Shown here: positions 23,178 through 32,769 of the stretch, in pieces | How the letters are laid out: every line of letters begins with the position of its first letter | How positions within the stretch are numbered: the first letter of the stretch is position 1 | Source: Thalassospira sp. MCCC 1A01428 | Lineage (GTDB): Bacteria; Pseudomonadota; Alphaproteobacteria; Rhodospirillales; Thalassospiraceae | Reading direction: 5' to 3' | Assembly: GCF_002115825.1 (NCBI RefSeq) | Contig: NZ_JFJZ01000031.1 | Location: forward strand, 1-54,858 | DNA length: 54,858 nt | Program-made: the position numbers and the translations under genes | Notes under the pieces: model-generated | The model's input: only the letters and a program-made list of their open reading frames with translations | Told to the model about the DNA's origin: nothing | The model's database searches: none

Positions 23178-25411
23178 GAATGTTTCTCCCGTAAGCCGCT
23201 AACAGCGGTTTTCCCGCCTGTTGTTGAAATATCCGTTGCAACCCGGTCCTCGCGGCGCAATTTGCGTTTCCCGATCAGGCCCTGCACCGTCACAATCACC
23301 ATCAGCATGACCAGAATAAGCACGCTGCAATAAGCAATCGCCACGCCATACCGGCCATTTTCCACCAGCCCGATGATATAGGATGTCGCCATATTATGGT
23401 CGGCACTGACCAGAAATATCACCGCACTGACCGACGTAATCGCCCGGACAAAACTGTAAACCAGTGCGGCAACAATCGCGGGCCGCAACAGCGGCAAAAT
23501 CACCCGACGGAACGTGGTAAAGCTGTTCGCCCCCAATGTCAGCGAGGCTTCATCCAGGCTTTTGTCAAGCTGGCTCATCGCCGCAATCCCGCCGCGCACG
23601 CCCACAGGCATGTTGCGAAAAATAAAGCAAATCACCAAAATAACCCCGGTCCCGGTCAGTTCCAGCGGCGGCACGTTAAAGGCCAGAATATAACTGACCC
23701 CGATCACCGTGCCAGGAATGGCGAAACTCAGCATCGTGCCAAATTCAAAGATGTTCTTGCCGCGAAAGTTCTGGCGCACCAGCAAGTAGGCCGTCGTCAG
23801 GCCTACCGCCGCGGTCAGCGGGGCGGCAATGACCGAAATATTCAGCGTCGTCCAGAACGAATCCCACGCCGCCCCCGCCCAGACAATACCGTGGTCACTC
23901 CAGCCAATGCCGAATGCCTCCACATAATTATCCAGTGTCAGGCTGTTATCAAATCCCCAGCGCTTAACGAATGCGCCAAAGAAAATCATCGCGTAAATCA
24001 CCACCGTAAACAGCGCCCACGGAATGACGGTGCCATAACACAAACGCCGCAAACCGGGGTTCAGGCTGATATGCGCGCCGTTATCGGCCTTGCCCGATAC
24101 CGTGGCATAGGATTTTTTGCCCAGCCAGAACCGCTGTGCGCCAAAGGCCGACAGGGTAAAGACCAGCAAAATAATAGCCAGCACCGCCGCCCGGCCCTGG
24201 TCATTTTGCGCACCAACAATGGCAAAGAAAATATCAGTCGACAGCACATCATAATTGCCGCCCAAAACCATCGGGTTGCCGAAATCGGCCATGCTTTCGA
24301 TAAAGGCCAGCAAAAACGCGTTGGCGAGGCCGGGGCGCATCAATGGCAGGGAAACCCGCACAAATGTTTGCCAGCGATCCGCCCGCAAGGTTTGCGATGC
24401 TTCCTCCATCGACGGGCTAACCCCCTCGACAACACCAATCAGAACCAAAAAAGAAATCGGGGTGAAGGACAAGGTCTGGGCAAGCCATATTCCAGGGAGG
24501 CCATACAGCCACCGGCCTGCCTCCACCCCGAGCAGATCAGCAAAGAACTGCGTCACAGTTCCCGATCTGCCAAAAAGAAGGATAAGGGCCAAACCAATCA
24601 CGAAAGGCGGGGTAATGATCGGCAATACGGTTAAAACCCGCAGCGATTTTTTCCACACAAACCCTGTGCGCGTCACCACCAGGGCAAAGGCCAGCCCCAA
24701 AAGCGTTGTCGAGGTCGCGGTTAATATCGCCAGAATGGCGGTATTCCAGGCAACACCGCACACGCCCCCGGCAAAGCAGCCCAGCCCCCAAACCGTGGAA
24801 GCCGCAAAATTGCGCAAAAAATCGGCGGCGGACAACACCCCGTCATGATTGACAAAGGCGCTGATCAAAATGCGCGACACCGGGAAAAACACAAACGTCG
24901 CCACCAGCGCAATAATCACACCGATGGATGTGGTGACAAACACATCGCCGCGCATGGTGCCGCGCGCTGCCAGCCCGGTACAAAACAGCACCAGAAAACT
25001 GGCTGCACAAAACAGGGCGCCATATCCCAGGCCATATTGCCGCACGTCAAGTTCACCAAACAGCGCGGTTAAAAACGGATAGTTAAAACCAAACACACCA
25101 ATGGCAAAACCTTGCAGCAGCATATAACCAATGCCGCACAGCCCCGATGCAATCAGCACATTGCCAAATAAAGGGTCCTGTCGCGGGCGTTTAATAACCA
25201 GAAACGGTGTTAGCAAAAACACTGCCACCGGCATCAGCCACGGTCGGTCAAACATAAATCCCTGTAAAATCGCCGGGGCATAATCACCATAAAACGTATA
25301 TCCATCCGTCAGCCATTCCAGCGTCCAGAAACCATATTCCTGCTGATACCACGGCAATACGACAAAACCGATCCAGCCAATCGCCAGCCAGAACCACAAC
25401 AGTCTGCGCAC
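23174..25411 (-). CDS. afuB: ABC transporter permease, two fused permease domains (AfuB-like)
   Basis: Encodes 745 residues with about 15 hydrophobic segments: extra N-terminal helices (about 1-200) and two BPD_transp_1 domains (about 215-420 and 500-720), each with an EAA-type loop that contacts the ATPase (MEEASQTLRADRW and LDEASLTLGANSF). The fusion makes a one-chain channel, as in AfuB and FbpB-type iron and sugar-phosphate systems. The start is a GTG at 25411 with GGAGA 7 nt upstream. It overlaps the ATPase gene and follows the binding-protein gene by 118 nt. Confidence 0.85.
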   Translation of the reverse strand: MRRLLWFWLAIGWIGFVVLPWYQQEYGFWTLEWLTDGYTFYGDYAPAILQGFMFDRPWLMPVAVFLLTPFLVIKRPRQDPLFGNVLIASGLCGIGYMLLQGFAIGVFGFNYPFLTALFGELDVRQYGLGYGALFCAASFLVLFCTGLAARGTMRGDVFVTTSIGVIIALVATFVFFPVSRILISAFVNHDGVLSAADFLRNFAASTVWGLGCFAGGVCGVAWNTAILAILTATSTTLLGLAFALVVTRTGFVWKKSLRVLTVLPIITPPFVIGLALILLFGRSGTVTQFFADLLGVEAGRWLYGLPGIWLAQTLSFTPISFLVLIGVVEGVSPSMEEASQTLRADRWQTFVRVSLPLMRPGLANAFLLAFIESMADFGNPMVLGGNYDVLSTDIFFAIVGAQNDQGRAAVLAIILLVFTLSAFGAQRFWLGKKSYATVSGKADNGAHISLNPGLRRLCYGTVIPWALFTVVIYAMIFFGAFVKRWGFDNSLTLDNYVEAFGIGWSDHGIVWAGAAWDSFWTTLNISVIAAPLTAAVGLTTAYLLVRQNFRGKNIFEFGTMLSFAIPGTVIGVSYILAFNVPPLELTGTGVILVICFIFRNMPVGVRGGIAAMSQLDKSLDEASLTLGANSFTTFRRVILPLLRPAIVAALVYSFVRAITSVSAVIFLVSADHNMATSYIIGLVENGRYGVAIAYCSVLILVMLMVIVTVQGLIGKRKLRREDRVATDISTTGGKTAVSGLREKHS

Positions 25412-25529
25412 GGGGCAGTCTCCTGTTTGAAAACAGATTGTATTCTTGAAAAAATCGGAACGGCGATACCGGCAGGGGCACCATCACGCAACAAAGCTGC
25501 GCACAGTCCCCCGCCGGATCACAACAGCC

Positions 25530-26561
25530 TTATTGCGGGGCGGTTTTCACTTCTTCGTCCCAGCGCTGCAACAAATGGCGGCGCGTTTTTGCTTCGCCAT
25601 ATTTGGCAAAGTCATAATCAATCAGTTTAATATCGCTCAGGCGCGGGGCATTTTCCGGCACGGTTGCCTCGGTATTGGACGGCACCTGATAGCTGCCTGC
25701 CTTTTCCGCCATGGATTGCGTTTTGGCATTCAGGGCAAATTCATACCAGATCTTGGCATTTTCCAGGTTACGCGCCCCTTTGATAATGCTCATGGAGCCA
25801 ACTTCGTAACCGGTTCCTTCGCAGGGCGATACAATCTCAATCGGGGCACCCTGTTCCTTCTGGGTTACCATGTCATGCATAAAGGTAATCGCAATGGTGG
25901 TTTCACCAATCGCCGCCGCCTTGATCGGGGCGGACCCCGACTTGGTATACTGGTTTACGTTCTTGTGCATTTCCTTGAGGAAATCGAACGCCTTGTCCTC
26001 GCCAAACAACTGTACCAATGTTGCCAGTGCGGTATAGGACGTCCCCGACGAATTGGGGTTGGCAACCTGAATTTCGCCCTTGTATGCCGGGTCTGCCAGG
26101 TCTTTCCAGCATTTCGGGGCGGGCAGGCCCTTGCTCTTTAACACATCAGTATTATAGCCAATGCCAAGCGCACCGGCATAAACCCCGACCGTGCGGTAAT
26201 TGGCATTTTTAGCCTGGCGTTGCGCCCAGTCCTGCAATTTATCCAGCGATGGCGATTTATATTCCATCGTCAGGCCCTCGGCAGCCGCCTGCAAATGCGG
26301 GTCGCCCGTTCCGGCCCACCAGATATCAAGTTTCGGGTTGCTGGCTTCGGCGCGAACCTGGGCATAGGCCTCACCGGAACTTTTACGCACCATCGACACA
26401 TCGATGTCGTATTCTTTCTCGAACTCGGCTTCCATCATTTCGCACCAGGTATTGTCGGCCGAACACACCACATTCAGGCGTCCCGCCGCCTGCGCCGACA
26501 GGCTGACAGACATGGCACCGGCCGCAAAAATACTACCCAGCAAAATCGTTTTCAGTTTCAT
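25530..26561 (-). CDS. afuA: Periplasmic binding protein, AfuA-like (sugar-phosphate type)
   Basis: Encodes 343 residues with a Sec signal peptide (about 1-25, ending SAQA-A). The mature part has the two-lobe fold of the iron(III)/sugar-phosphate cluster, and many stretches match AfuA: VVCSA at the start, SSGTSYTALATLVQLFGE, QYTKSGSAPIKAAAIGE, PCEGTGYEVGSMSIIKGARN and LIDYDFAKYG. AfuA of Actinobacillus binds glucose-6-phosphate and other sugar phosphates, not iron. The neighbouring phosphatase and LacI regulator agree with sugar-phosphate use. A good ribosome site (GGGAGG) precedes the ATG, and two LacI-type operators lie upstream. Confidence 0.8.
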   Translation of the reverse strand: MKLKTILLGSIFAAGAMSVSLSAQAAGRLNVVCSADNTWCEMMEAEFEKEYDIDVSMVRKSSGEAYAQVRAEASNPKLDIWWAGTGDPHLQAAAEGLTMEYKSPSLDKLQDWAQRQAKNANYRTVGVYAGALGIGYNTDVLKSKGLPAPKCWKDLADPAYKGEIQVANPNSSGTSYTALATLVQLFGEDKAFDFLKEMHKNVNQYTKSGSAPIKAAAIGETTIAITFMHDMVTQKEQGAPIEIVSPCEGTGYEVGSMSIIKGARNLENAKIWYEFALNAKTQSMAEKAGSYQVPSNTEATVPENAPRLSDIKLIDYDFAKYGEAKTRRHLLQRWDEEVKTAPQ

Positions 26562-26596
26562 TGGAATCCTCCCGATTCATTCGCATTTCGTTGAAT

Positions 26597-26608
26597 GCAC
26601 ACGTGTGC
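26597..26608. promoter_or_regulatory. Perfect 12-bp operator, copy 1
   Basis: GCACACGTGTGC, 36 nt upstream of the afuA-like start. It is identical to copies at 26805 and 28265. LacI-family regulators usually bind palindromes with a central CG, and a LacI gene lies next to it, so it is very likely the operator of that protein. Confidence 0.8.
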
Positions 26609-26804
26609 GCTACTCGTTTGCGCGCTCCACCCTGGAATAAATAACTCAAATCGCAGAAAAATTAACTGAAAAATTCTATTTTGCCGTCATAAAATTGTAA
26701 CAAAACGGCCAAGCACTTGTTTTAAAACATCAATACTGCCCCAGCCCCAGGCATCTCCGGTAACGATTTAGCAGTCACATATCTGAAAACAGCTTCAAAA
26801 TTGC

Positions 26805-26816
26805 GCACACGTGTGC
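26805..26816. promoter_or_regulatory. Perfect 12-bp operator, copy 2
   Basis: The same GCACACGTGTGC palindrome, centred 208 bp from copy 1 in the 377-nt gap between the transporter and the lacI-type gene. Two sites at this distance could allow looping by a tetrameric repressor. No other feature was supported in this gap. Confidence 0.75.
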
Positions 26817-26938
26817 TCTAACTTTGCAAAATCTGCCGTTCTCATCACGAGTCTCACCTTACCTCTCGTATCTTATGGTCACCATCCACGGCTTCGCAAA
26901 GCTGAAACAGCGGGCGATGCATTAGAATACGCCTGTTT

Positions 26939-27994
26939 TCATGTGCTGCTGCGTTGCACCAGGTCCACCGGCAACACCACCCGTTGCGAGGCGGTTTGGC
27001 CGGGGGCTGCAATATGTTCTGCCAGTCTTGCCACGGTCAGGGCGGCCAAATCTTCGGCACTTTGGCGAATGGTCGTTAACCCATATGCCTTCTGGCTGCT
27101 CGCGGTAATGTCATCAAAACCAACAATCGCAAGGTCGTGTGGCACCCGCAGCCCCAGTTCAAACCGGGCTGCATCCATTAATCCCAATGCAATATGGTCT
27201 TTGCCACAAAAAATTCCGTCCGGCGCGTCCCTGTTGCTTAAAATCTGCAACCCGGCCTGATAACCGCCTTCATAATCGGCACTGTCACACCCCAGCAAGC
27301 TAAACCGCACCTCGCCACTCGCCAGTTTCGGGGCAATCGCGGCCACAAAGGCCTCGCCCCGCGCATTGCCGCTATAGGTCCCGCCTGTCATATTTAAAAA
27401 TCCGAAATGGCGTTTCCCTGCCGCCAATAATGCTTCTGCTGCCAACCTGCCGCCGGTGTCATTATCGCAATTCACGACATCGGCCCCTTCAAGCAAACCT
27501 GCCCGGTTCACCAGTACCACCGGCACATTGCGGCGAATAAAATGCTGTCCAATTTCCGGCGACGGACTGCCCGATGTCACCACCACCCCCGCCACCTGGT
27601 ATTGCAATAAATTCAGCATCGACCGCGACATATGCTCGGGCGCGGACACATCAATCACCAGCGGGCGATAGCCGATTTTCTGAATGGCACTAATCAAATG
27701 ATGTAAAAACTGCACCCGAAACGGGTCTTCCAACCCCGATGTCACCAACCCGATCAAATCGCTTTTGCGCCGGTTCATCGACCGCGCAATCTGGTTAATC
27801 TGATAGCCCAACCGATCAGCTGTTTGCAAAACACGCTGGCGGGTTTCCTCCGATATCCGCCCATCACCCGACAGGCACCGTGACACGGTAGAACGCGCAA
27901 CACCTGCTTCGCGCGCCACATCGGCCGATGTTATCACGCGGTTTTCCGGCTTTTCTGCGCCCGTCGTTTTTGCTGCTTTATGCTTGCTCTGCAC
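26939..27994 (-). CDS. LacI-family transcriptional regulator
   Basis: Encodes 351 residues with an N-terminal LacI helix-turn-helix after a short basic lead (SADVAREAGVARSTVSRCLS, about residues 22-41), a hinge helix, and a sugar-binding-type periplasmic-binding-like core. The GTG at 27994 was chosen because AGGAGA lies 6 nt upstream and the frame further upstream has no plausible coding content. It is divergent in function but lies on the same strand as the transporter operon, directly upstream of it. It is expected to repress that operon through the three GCACACGTGTGC sites, with a sugar or sugar phosphate as the inducer. Confidence 0.9.
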   Translation of the reverse strand: MQSKHKAAKTTGAEKPENRVITSADVAREAGVARSTVSRCLSGDGRISEETRQRVLQTADRLGYQINQIARSMNRRKSDLIGLVTSGLEDPFRVQFLHHLISAIQKIGYRPLVIDVSAPEHMSRSMLNLLQYQVAGVVVTSGSPSPEIGQHFIRRNVPVVLVNRAGLLEGADVVNCDNDTGGRLAAEALLAAGKRHFGFLNMTGGTYSGNARGEAFVAAIAPKLASGEVRFSLLGCDSADYEGGYQAGLQILSNRDAPDGIFCGKDHIALGLMDAARFELGLRVPHDLAIVGFDDITASSQKAYGLTTIRQSAEDLAALTVARLAEHIAAPGQTASQRVVLPVDLVQRSST

Positions 27995-28264
27995 GCCCTG
28001 TCTCCTGCCCCGCCACAACCTGCCCCCTGCCCAAGGGCATCCAAACCACATCGCACCCGCAACCAGACACCGGCGATCAAACACCCGCCATCGGGTCCCG
28101 AAATGCCACAGGCCAGCAACCCTTCGCCAATTGCCCCGGCTCACACCCGTTTCCAATGCGTCCTTCGGCCATCCGGTCACATGCGGGTGCCTGCGCGTCC
28201 TGTTTGCCAAATACCAACGCTGTCCTCGGTCAATTTGTATGACTTTATGGCACCGCGCACAAGC

Positions 28265-28276
28265 GCACACGTGTGC
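28265..28276. promoter_or_regulatory. Perfect 12-bp operator, copy 3
   Basis: The same GCACACGTGTGC palindrome, 271 nt upstream of the lacI-type start and 164 nt upstream of the aminotransferase start. It probably autoregulates the lacI-type gene; it could also affect the divergent aminotransferase. The gap 27995-28439 contains no other supported gene; its left 250 nt may be a long leader of the regulator mRNA. Confidence 0.7.
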
Positions 28277-28439
28277 ATTTAACGCCAGACCATAACCTCA
28301 CCTTTCATCGTTTCGCGCACGGTTTTCTTTGACCACAGCCAATTAAAAAATCTATGCTGAAGATCTCATATTCATGATCTCACCAGCCCCACTGGCGCAG
28401 CACCGGCTGCCCCCAATAAAATAAATCAGGAGAAACAAA

Positions 28440-29300
28440 ATGGGCAACGCCACCCCTTCCAAAACCTGGACCTGGCATCAGGGCACCTGGCACGAAGGCA
28501 ACCCGGCCATTATTGGCCCGGCCACCCATGGCATGTGGATGTCCTCGACCGTGTTTGATGGTGCCCGCCGCATCAAAGGCAAAACACCCGATCTAAAACC
28601 CCATTGTGCCCGTGTCATTCGCTCGGCCCAATTCATGGGGCTGGAACCCAAAATTACGGTTGGTGAAATCCTCGAACTGGTGGCAGAGGGCTTAACGAAG
28701 TTTGATCCCGACGTCGCGCTCTACATCAAACCGATCATTTACGGCGAAACCGGCTTTCTCGCCCCCGATGCCGATAGTGCGCAGTTTGTGCTTTGCATTA
28801 ACGAAAGTGCCCTGCCCGACGCCATCACAACCGGCTTCACCGCCCAAAAATCCAGTTTTCGCCGCCCATCACCCGAAAGTGCACCAACAGAAGCCAAGGC
28901 ATCCTGCCTTTATCCCAATGTCGGCCGCGCGGTTAATGAAGCCAAAGGCAACGGTTTTGACACCGGCGTCATGCTTGACCCAATCGGCCACGTTGCCGAA
29001 TTTTCCTATGCCAACCTGTTTTTTGCCAAGGACGGCACGGTTTACACCCCGGCCATTAACGGCACCTTCCTGAATGGCCTGACCCGCCAGCGAGTGATCC
29101 AGCTGCTCAAAGATGACGGCGTCACGGTTGTGGAAAAGGCGATCAAATACAGCGAGTTGCAAGAAGCCGACGAAATTTTCGGCACCGGCAATTTCTACAA
29201 AGTCGCGCCCTGCGTCAAACTCGACGACCGCAACCTCCAGCCCGGCCCCATCACCAAACACGCACAGAACCTTTATTGGACTTTCTCCGAGGCAAGCTAA
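28440..29300 (+). CDS. Branched-chain aminotransferase-like class IV PLP enzyme
   Basis: Encodes 286 residues of the fold-type IV aminotransferases, which include branched-chain and D-amino-acid aminotransferases and 4-amino-4-deoxychorismate lyase. The catalytic lysine is expected at K153 (EAKAS), with the phosphate-binding region around VAEFSYANLFF and the GTGNF turn near residue 257. The closest memory is branched-chain aminotransferase (glutamate with 2-oxo acids in Leu, Ile and Val synthesis). AGGAGA precedes the ATG at a good distance. A bidirectional terminator follows. Confidence 0.8.
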   Translation: MGNATPSKTWTWHQGTWHEGNPAIIGPATHGMWMSSTVFDGARRIKGKTPDLKPHCARVIRSAQFMGLEPKITVGEILELVAEGLTKFDPDVALYIKPIIYGETGFLAPDADSAQFVLCINESALPDAITTGFTAQKSSFRRPSPESAPTEAKASCLYPNVGRAVNEAKGNGFDTGVMLDPIGHVAEFSYANLFFAKDGTVYTPAINGTFLNGLTRQRVIQLLKDDGVTVVEKAIKYSELQEADEIFGTGNFYKVAPCVKLDDRNLQPGPITKHAQNLYWTFSEAS

Positions 29301-29330
29301 CCCGCATCAGGCTCAAACATATCTTCACCT

Positions 29331-29362
29331 GCAAAAGCCGACGCACCCTCGTCGGCTTTTGC
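29331..29362. terminator. Terminator after the aminotransferase gene
   Basis: A perfect 13-bp stem GCAAAAGCCGACG/CGTCGGCTTTTGC with a 6-nt loop lies 30 nt after the aminotransferase stop. The T-rich right arm serves the plus strand. Confidence 0.85.
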
Positions 29363-29517
29363 ATCTCCATACTGCGAACAATACCGGGCTGAAGCACCCA
29401 GCCCTAACACCAGCAAGGCCTCCTGGTTCGCACCATAGAACAGGCCAACATTTTAAAAAACACGCCTGTAAGCGCAGAAAACCGCGCGTCACCCCTATTA
29501 TGCGAATGTGAATATCA

Positions 29518-30066
29518 ATGTTTGAAACCCTTATTTCCGATGCAAGCCCCCGCTGGATAGCAGGCCAGATCGCCGGATTTATTGCGCTAGGATTGTTCAT
29601 TGCCGGTTTCGCCAACAAGGACGACCGCAAACTTTTGCTGATCCTGATTGCCGCAAACATTGCCATTGTCCTGCAATTTGCATTGCTTGAAAGCTGGGTC
29701 GCAAGCGCGATGACCTGCATTGTCATTCTGCGCATTATGCTGGCACGCAAATACCACCGTAACCTTCACATCATGGTCGGCCTGCTTGTGTTAACCCTTC
29801 TCACCGCGCTGATAACATGGCGCGACTGGTCCGATGCTCCGGCCCTTGTTGCCGGGTTGGTTGGCACAATTGGCATGTTTGCCTTTAAAGGCAGCATCAT
29901 GCGCTGGTGGTTATTCTGTGCCGCATTTTTCTGGGTGCTTAGCAATATTGTCGCAGGCTCAATCGGCGGGATTTTGGCCGAAAGTCTGGTCATGGCAATC
30001 AATCTTGTCACAATCTGGCGGATCGAGCTCGACAAACGCCGCCTCGTTACCCGCACCGACACATAA
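29518..30066 (+). CDS. YgjV-like inner membrane protein
   Basis: Encodes 182 residues with about six membrane helices and short loops. Features match the YgjV (Imp-YgjV) family: the GFIALGLFIAGFANKDDRKLL opening and the repeated small-hydrophobic helices ending in a short charged tail. The function of the family is not established. No strong ribosome site precedes the ATG. A terminator follows directly after the stop codon, so it is probably a single-gene unit. Confidence 0.65.
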   Translation: MFETLISDASPRWIAGQIAGFIALGLFIAGFANKDDRKLLLILIAANIAIVLQFALLESWVASAMTCIVILRIMLARKYHRNLHIMVGLLVLTLLTALITWRDWSDAPALVAGLVGTIGMFAFKGSIMRWWLFCAAFFWVLSNIVAGSIGGILAESLVMAINLVTIWRIELDKRRLVTRTDT

Positions 30067-30067
30067 A

Positions 30068-30097
30068 AAAACGGGCCCCTTATTTAAGGCCCGTTTT
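30068..30097. terminator. Terminator after the ygjV-like gene
   Basis: A 10-bp stem AAAACGGGCC/GGCCCGTTTT flanks a 10-nt loop. It begins 1 nt after the stop of the ygjV-like gene and can serve both this gene and the convergent lipoprotein gene. Confidence 0.8.
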
Positions 30098-30132
30098 GGC
30101 AGCTTTCGTGAAATCCACCTTTTGGTGCGTCC

Positions 30133-30738
30133 CTAATTTCCGGTTTGTACCGGCACAACCGGCGCACTTTGTCCGGCCCGATAGGGGTATTTGGCAAAGA
30201 TGGCGCCAATGGCTTCGGCTATCGCAGCATCAGGGTAAAAATCCCCGTCCGACCCGGTCCAGTTGCCGGTTTTACCTTCCCACACGGTTTTGTTGGTTTC
30301 CCGGTCAATCAGGTCAACCACCACCTCTCCGCGCACATAGGTATCAACCCGGCCCGTATCGCCAAATAACGGCACCCCAACGCCAACCCCGCCACGGCCC
30401 GATGATCCGTAATACCCGCCATAAGACGGGCCGCTGCGTACAACCTGCTGCTCGCGCGTGCTTATGTGGTAATCCACCAGCAAATCGGGGTGACGAATAT
30501 CAAGCTCATAGCCATAGGCCTGCATTCGCGCCGCAATGCGATCTTCCATGCGCTGGCCCGTCAGGGTGGTATATTTCGCATCCCGGTCCTTGCCTGCGGC
30601 TTCGACAAACGCATAGCTGTGATAACGGCCAAAATCCGTTACCGGGTCCTGATCTGTATAAACACGCGGGCCGCTGGCACAGCCGGCAACCAGCAATCCA
30701 GCCAGCAGGATCAACCATTTATGACGTTTCACTGCCAT
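30133..30738 (-). CDS. DUF4136-like lipoprotein
   Basis: Encodes 201 residues. A signal peptide with lipobox LVAG-C (about 17-21) marks an outer-membrane or periplasm-anchored lipoprotein. The rest fits DUF4136: DFGRYHSYAF early, then DLLVDYHISTRE, and TVWEGKTGNW. A glycine-rich linker (about 105-120) is present. The ATG at 30738 was taken because the signal peptide starts there; an upstream extension lacks sense. The function is unknown. Confidence 0.8.
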   Translation of the reverse strand: MAVKRHKWLILLAGLLVAGCASGPRVYTDQDPVTDFGRYHSYAFVEAAGKDRDAKYTTLTGQRMEDRIAARMQAYGYELDIRHPDLLVDYHISTREQQVVRSGPSYGGYYGSSGRGGVGVGVPLFGDTGRVDTYVRGEVVVDLIDRETNKTVWEGKTGNWTGSDGDFYPDAAIAEAIGAIFAKYPYRAGQSAPVVPVQTGN

Positions 30739-30864
30739 GTCTCCAATTCTCCAAATCAATGGCGCTTGCCCTGTCAGGCCCAAATACACAGTTCCAGTAT
30801 TTACTGACATCACCATGAAACTACGGCATTTTTTTGCCCGTCAAATTTGCTGCTATATTAGAAA

Positions 30865-30897
30865 CAAAAAAAGGCCCGCCTTGTTCCGGCGGGCCTT
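30865..30897 (-). terminator. Terminator after lysK
   Basis: On the minus strand a perfect 10-bp stem AAGGCCCGCC/GGCGGGCCTT with a 6-nt loop is followed by a T run. It lies 29 nt after the lysK stop codon. Confidence 0.88.
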
Positions 30898-30925
30898 GAT
30901 CCGTATTCATGCAAAATGCCGCAAA

Positions 30926-32521
30926 TCAGGCGCTTAAATCCTCGCCGGCAAGGGCGCGGTCAATCAGGGCGACACTTTCGTCAATGCCGTAAAGCGCAAT
31001 GAACGATCCCATACGCGGGCCCTGTTCCTGCCCCAGCAGAATTTCATAAAGGGCTTTAAACCAGGCGCGCAAATCGGCAAAGCATTCATGCTTTTTGCCA
31101 ATTTCATAAACCGCGGTCTGAATGTCGCCGCCGCTGGTGGTTTTATCCAGCCCAACCAGCACGTCGCGCAATTCCGCCAGCGCAACCCGTTCTTCTTCGG
31201 TTGCATCACGGTATTTTTTGGTCGGCTTCACAAAATCGCGGTAATAATTCACCGCATAGCCCACCAGTTTATCCAGGTAAGGCGCGTTTTCCGGCGTTGC
31301 GCCATTGGCATAACGCGAAATAAAGCCCCACAGAACGTCCTTGTCTTCGGTATTGCACACCGAAACCAGGTTCAGCAAAATACCAAACGAAATCGGAATA
31401 TCGCGGTTCGGTGCGGTGCCGGCATGAATGTGCCATGCCGGGTTTTGCAGCAGCTTAACCGGGTCGGTTTCGGTTTTCAGCTTTTCCGCAAAGGTCAGAT
31501 ATTCATCAACCGTTTTCGGAATAACATCAAAATACAGACGCTTTGCCGCTTTTGGTTTCTGGAACATAAACAGCGACAGGCTGTCTTCCGGCGCATAGGT
31601 CAACCATTCTTCCACCGACAGGCCGTTGCCCTTGGATTTGGAAATTTTCTGCCCGGTTTCATCAAGGAACAATTCATAGTTAAAACCTTCCGGCGGGGTG
31701 CCGCCCATGGCTTTCACAATCTTGTTGCCCAGGTCCACCGACGGGATCAAATCCTTGCCCGCCATTTCATAATCAACACCCAGCGCGTACCAGCGCATTG
31801 CCCAGTCGGGCTTCCACTGCAATTTGCAATTTCCGCCGGTTACCGGGGTTTCCACCAGCTTACCGGTTTCGGGGTGTTCATAAACAATGCTGCCTTCCGA
31901 TGCCTTGATTTCCACAATCTTGGCCATCAGAACTTTTTGGGTGTCGGCCTCAACGGGCATGAACGGGCTATAGGTCGCCCGGCGTTCTTCGCCCAATGTC
32001 GGCAGCATGATTTTCTGGATTTTGTCGTAAACTTCCAGAACCCGCAGCAAAGCCGCATCAAACATGCCCGACCGGTAACAATCGGTCGATGACTTGAATT
32101 CATATTCAAAGCCAAAGCTGTCCAAAAACTCGCGCAGGCGGGCATTATTATGGTGGGCAAAGCTTTCAAACTTGCCAAACGGGTCGGGCACGCTGGTTAA
32201 TGCCTTGCCCAAATGCTGCGCCACCATTTCGCGGTTCGGCACATTATCGGGCACCTTGCGCAACCCGTCCATGTCATCGGAAAAACAATACAGCTTGGTC
32301 GGAATATCGGACATGGTTTCAAAGGCGCGGCGAACATAGGTTGTGCGCGCAACTTCGCCAAAAGTACCGATATGGGGCAAGCCCGACGGACCATAACCGG
32401 TTTCAAACAGGACATAGCCCTTTTCCGGTTTCTTGTCTTTGTAACGCTGCACCAGCTTTTGGGCTTCGGTAAAAGCCCAGACATTGCTGTTTAACGCGGC
32501 ATCACGAAGATCGGCTGTCAT
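30926..32521 (-). CDS. lysK: Lysyl-tRNA synthetase, class I
   Basis: Encodes 531 residues. It charges tRNA-Lys with lysine and is a class I enzyme, the LysK type found in archaea, spirochaetes and some alphaproteobacteria, not the common class II LysS. The HIGH-like signature (PHIGTFGE) near residue 50 and the KMSKS-like KISKS near 285 both occur, and the protein has the normal length. The ATG at 32521 follows AAGG; an upstream start would add six residues. No class II lysS is in the window to compare. Confidence 0.93.
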   Translation of the reverse strand: MTADLRDAALNSNVWAFTEAQKLVQRYKDKKPEKGYVLFETGYGPSGLPHIGTFGEVARTTYVRRAFETMSDIPTKLYCFSDDMDGLRKVPDNVPNREMVAQHLGKALTSVPDPFGKFESFAHHNNARLREFLDSFGFEYEFKSSTDCYRSGMFDAALLRVLEVYDKIQKIMLPTLGEERRATYSPFMPVEADTQKVLMAKIVEIKASEGSIVYEHPETGKLVETPVTGGNCKLQWKPDWAMRWYALGVDYEMAGKDLIPSVDLGNKIVKAMGGTPPEGFNYELFLDETGQKISKSKGNGLSVEEWLTYAPEDSLSLFMFQKPKAAKRLYFDVIPKTVDEYLTFAEKLKTETDPVKLLQNPAWHIHAGTAPNRDIPISFGILLNLVSVCNTEDKDVLWGFISRYANGATPENAPYLDKLVGYAVNYYRDFVKPTKKYRDATEEERVALAELRDVLVGLDKTTSGGDIQTAVYEIGKKHECFADLRAWFKALYEILLGQEQGPRMGSFIALYGIDESVALIDRALAGEDLSA

Positions 32522-32769
32522 TTTTGAAACCTTGAACAAGTGTTTTACATAAAAATCGGATTTTGGCGCGAATTATACTGATTCGACGCCGCCAGAAGCT
32601 AGCCCCGCTTGCGTCCAAGATCAAGCATAGAGCGCACATAGCCCCCCGCAACCGCAAACATGGCTGGCATCACCGCCCCGAAATACCAAAACACCGCACA
32701 ATCTGGCCACAAACACCCGCATATCGGCACGCCACACTGCGTTACCAACACCGTTACCGACACCTGATA

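Noticed and set aside
23396..24634. A 412-codon plus-strand frame opposite the permease gene.
   Set aside because: The permease on the other strand has clear membrane helices and EAA loops; the antisense protein is highly charged with no recognisable features.
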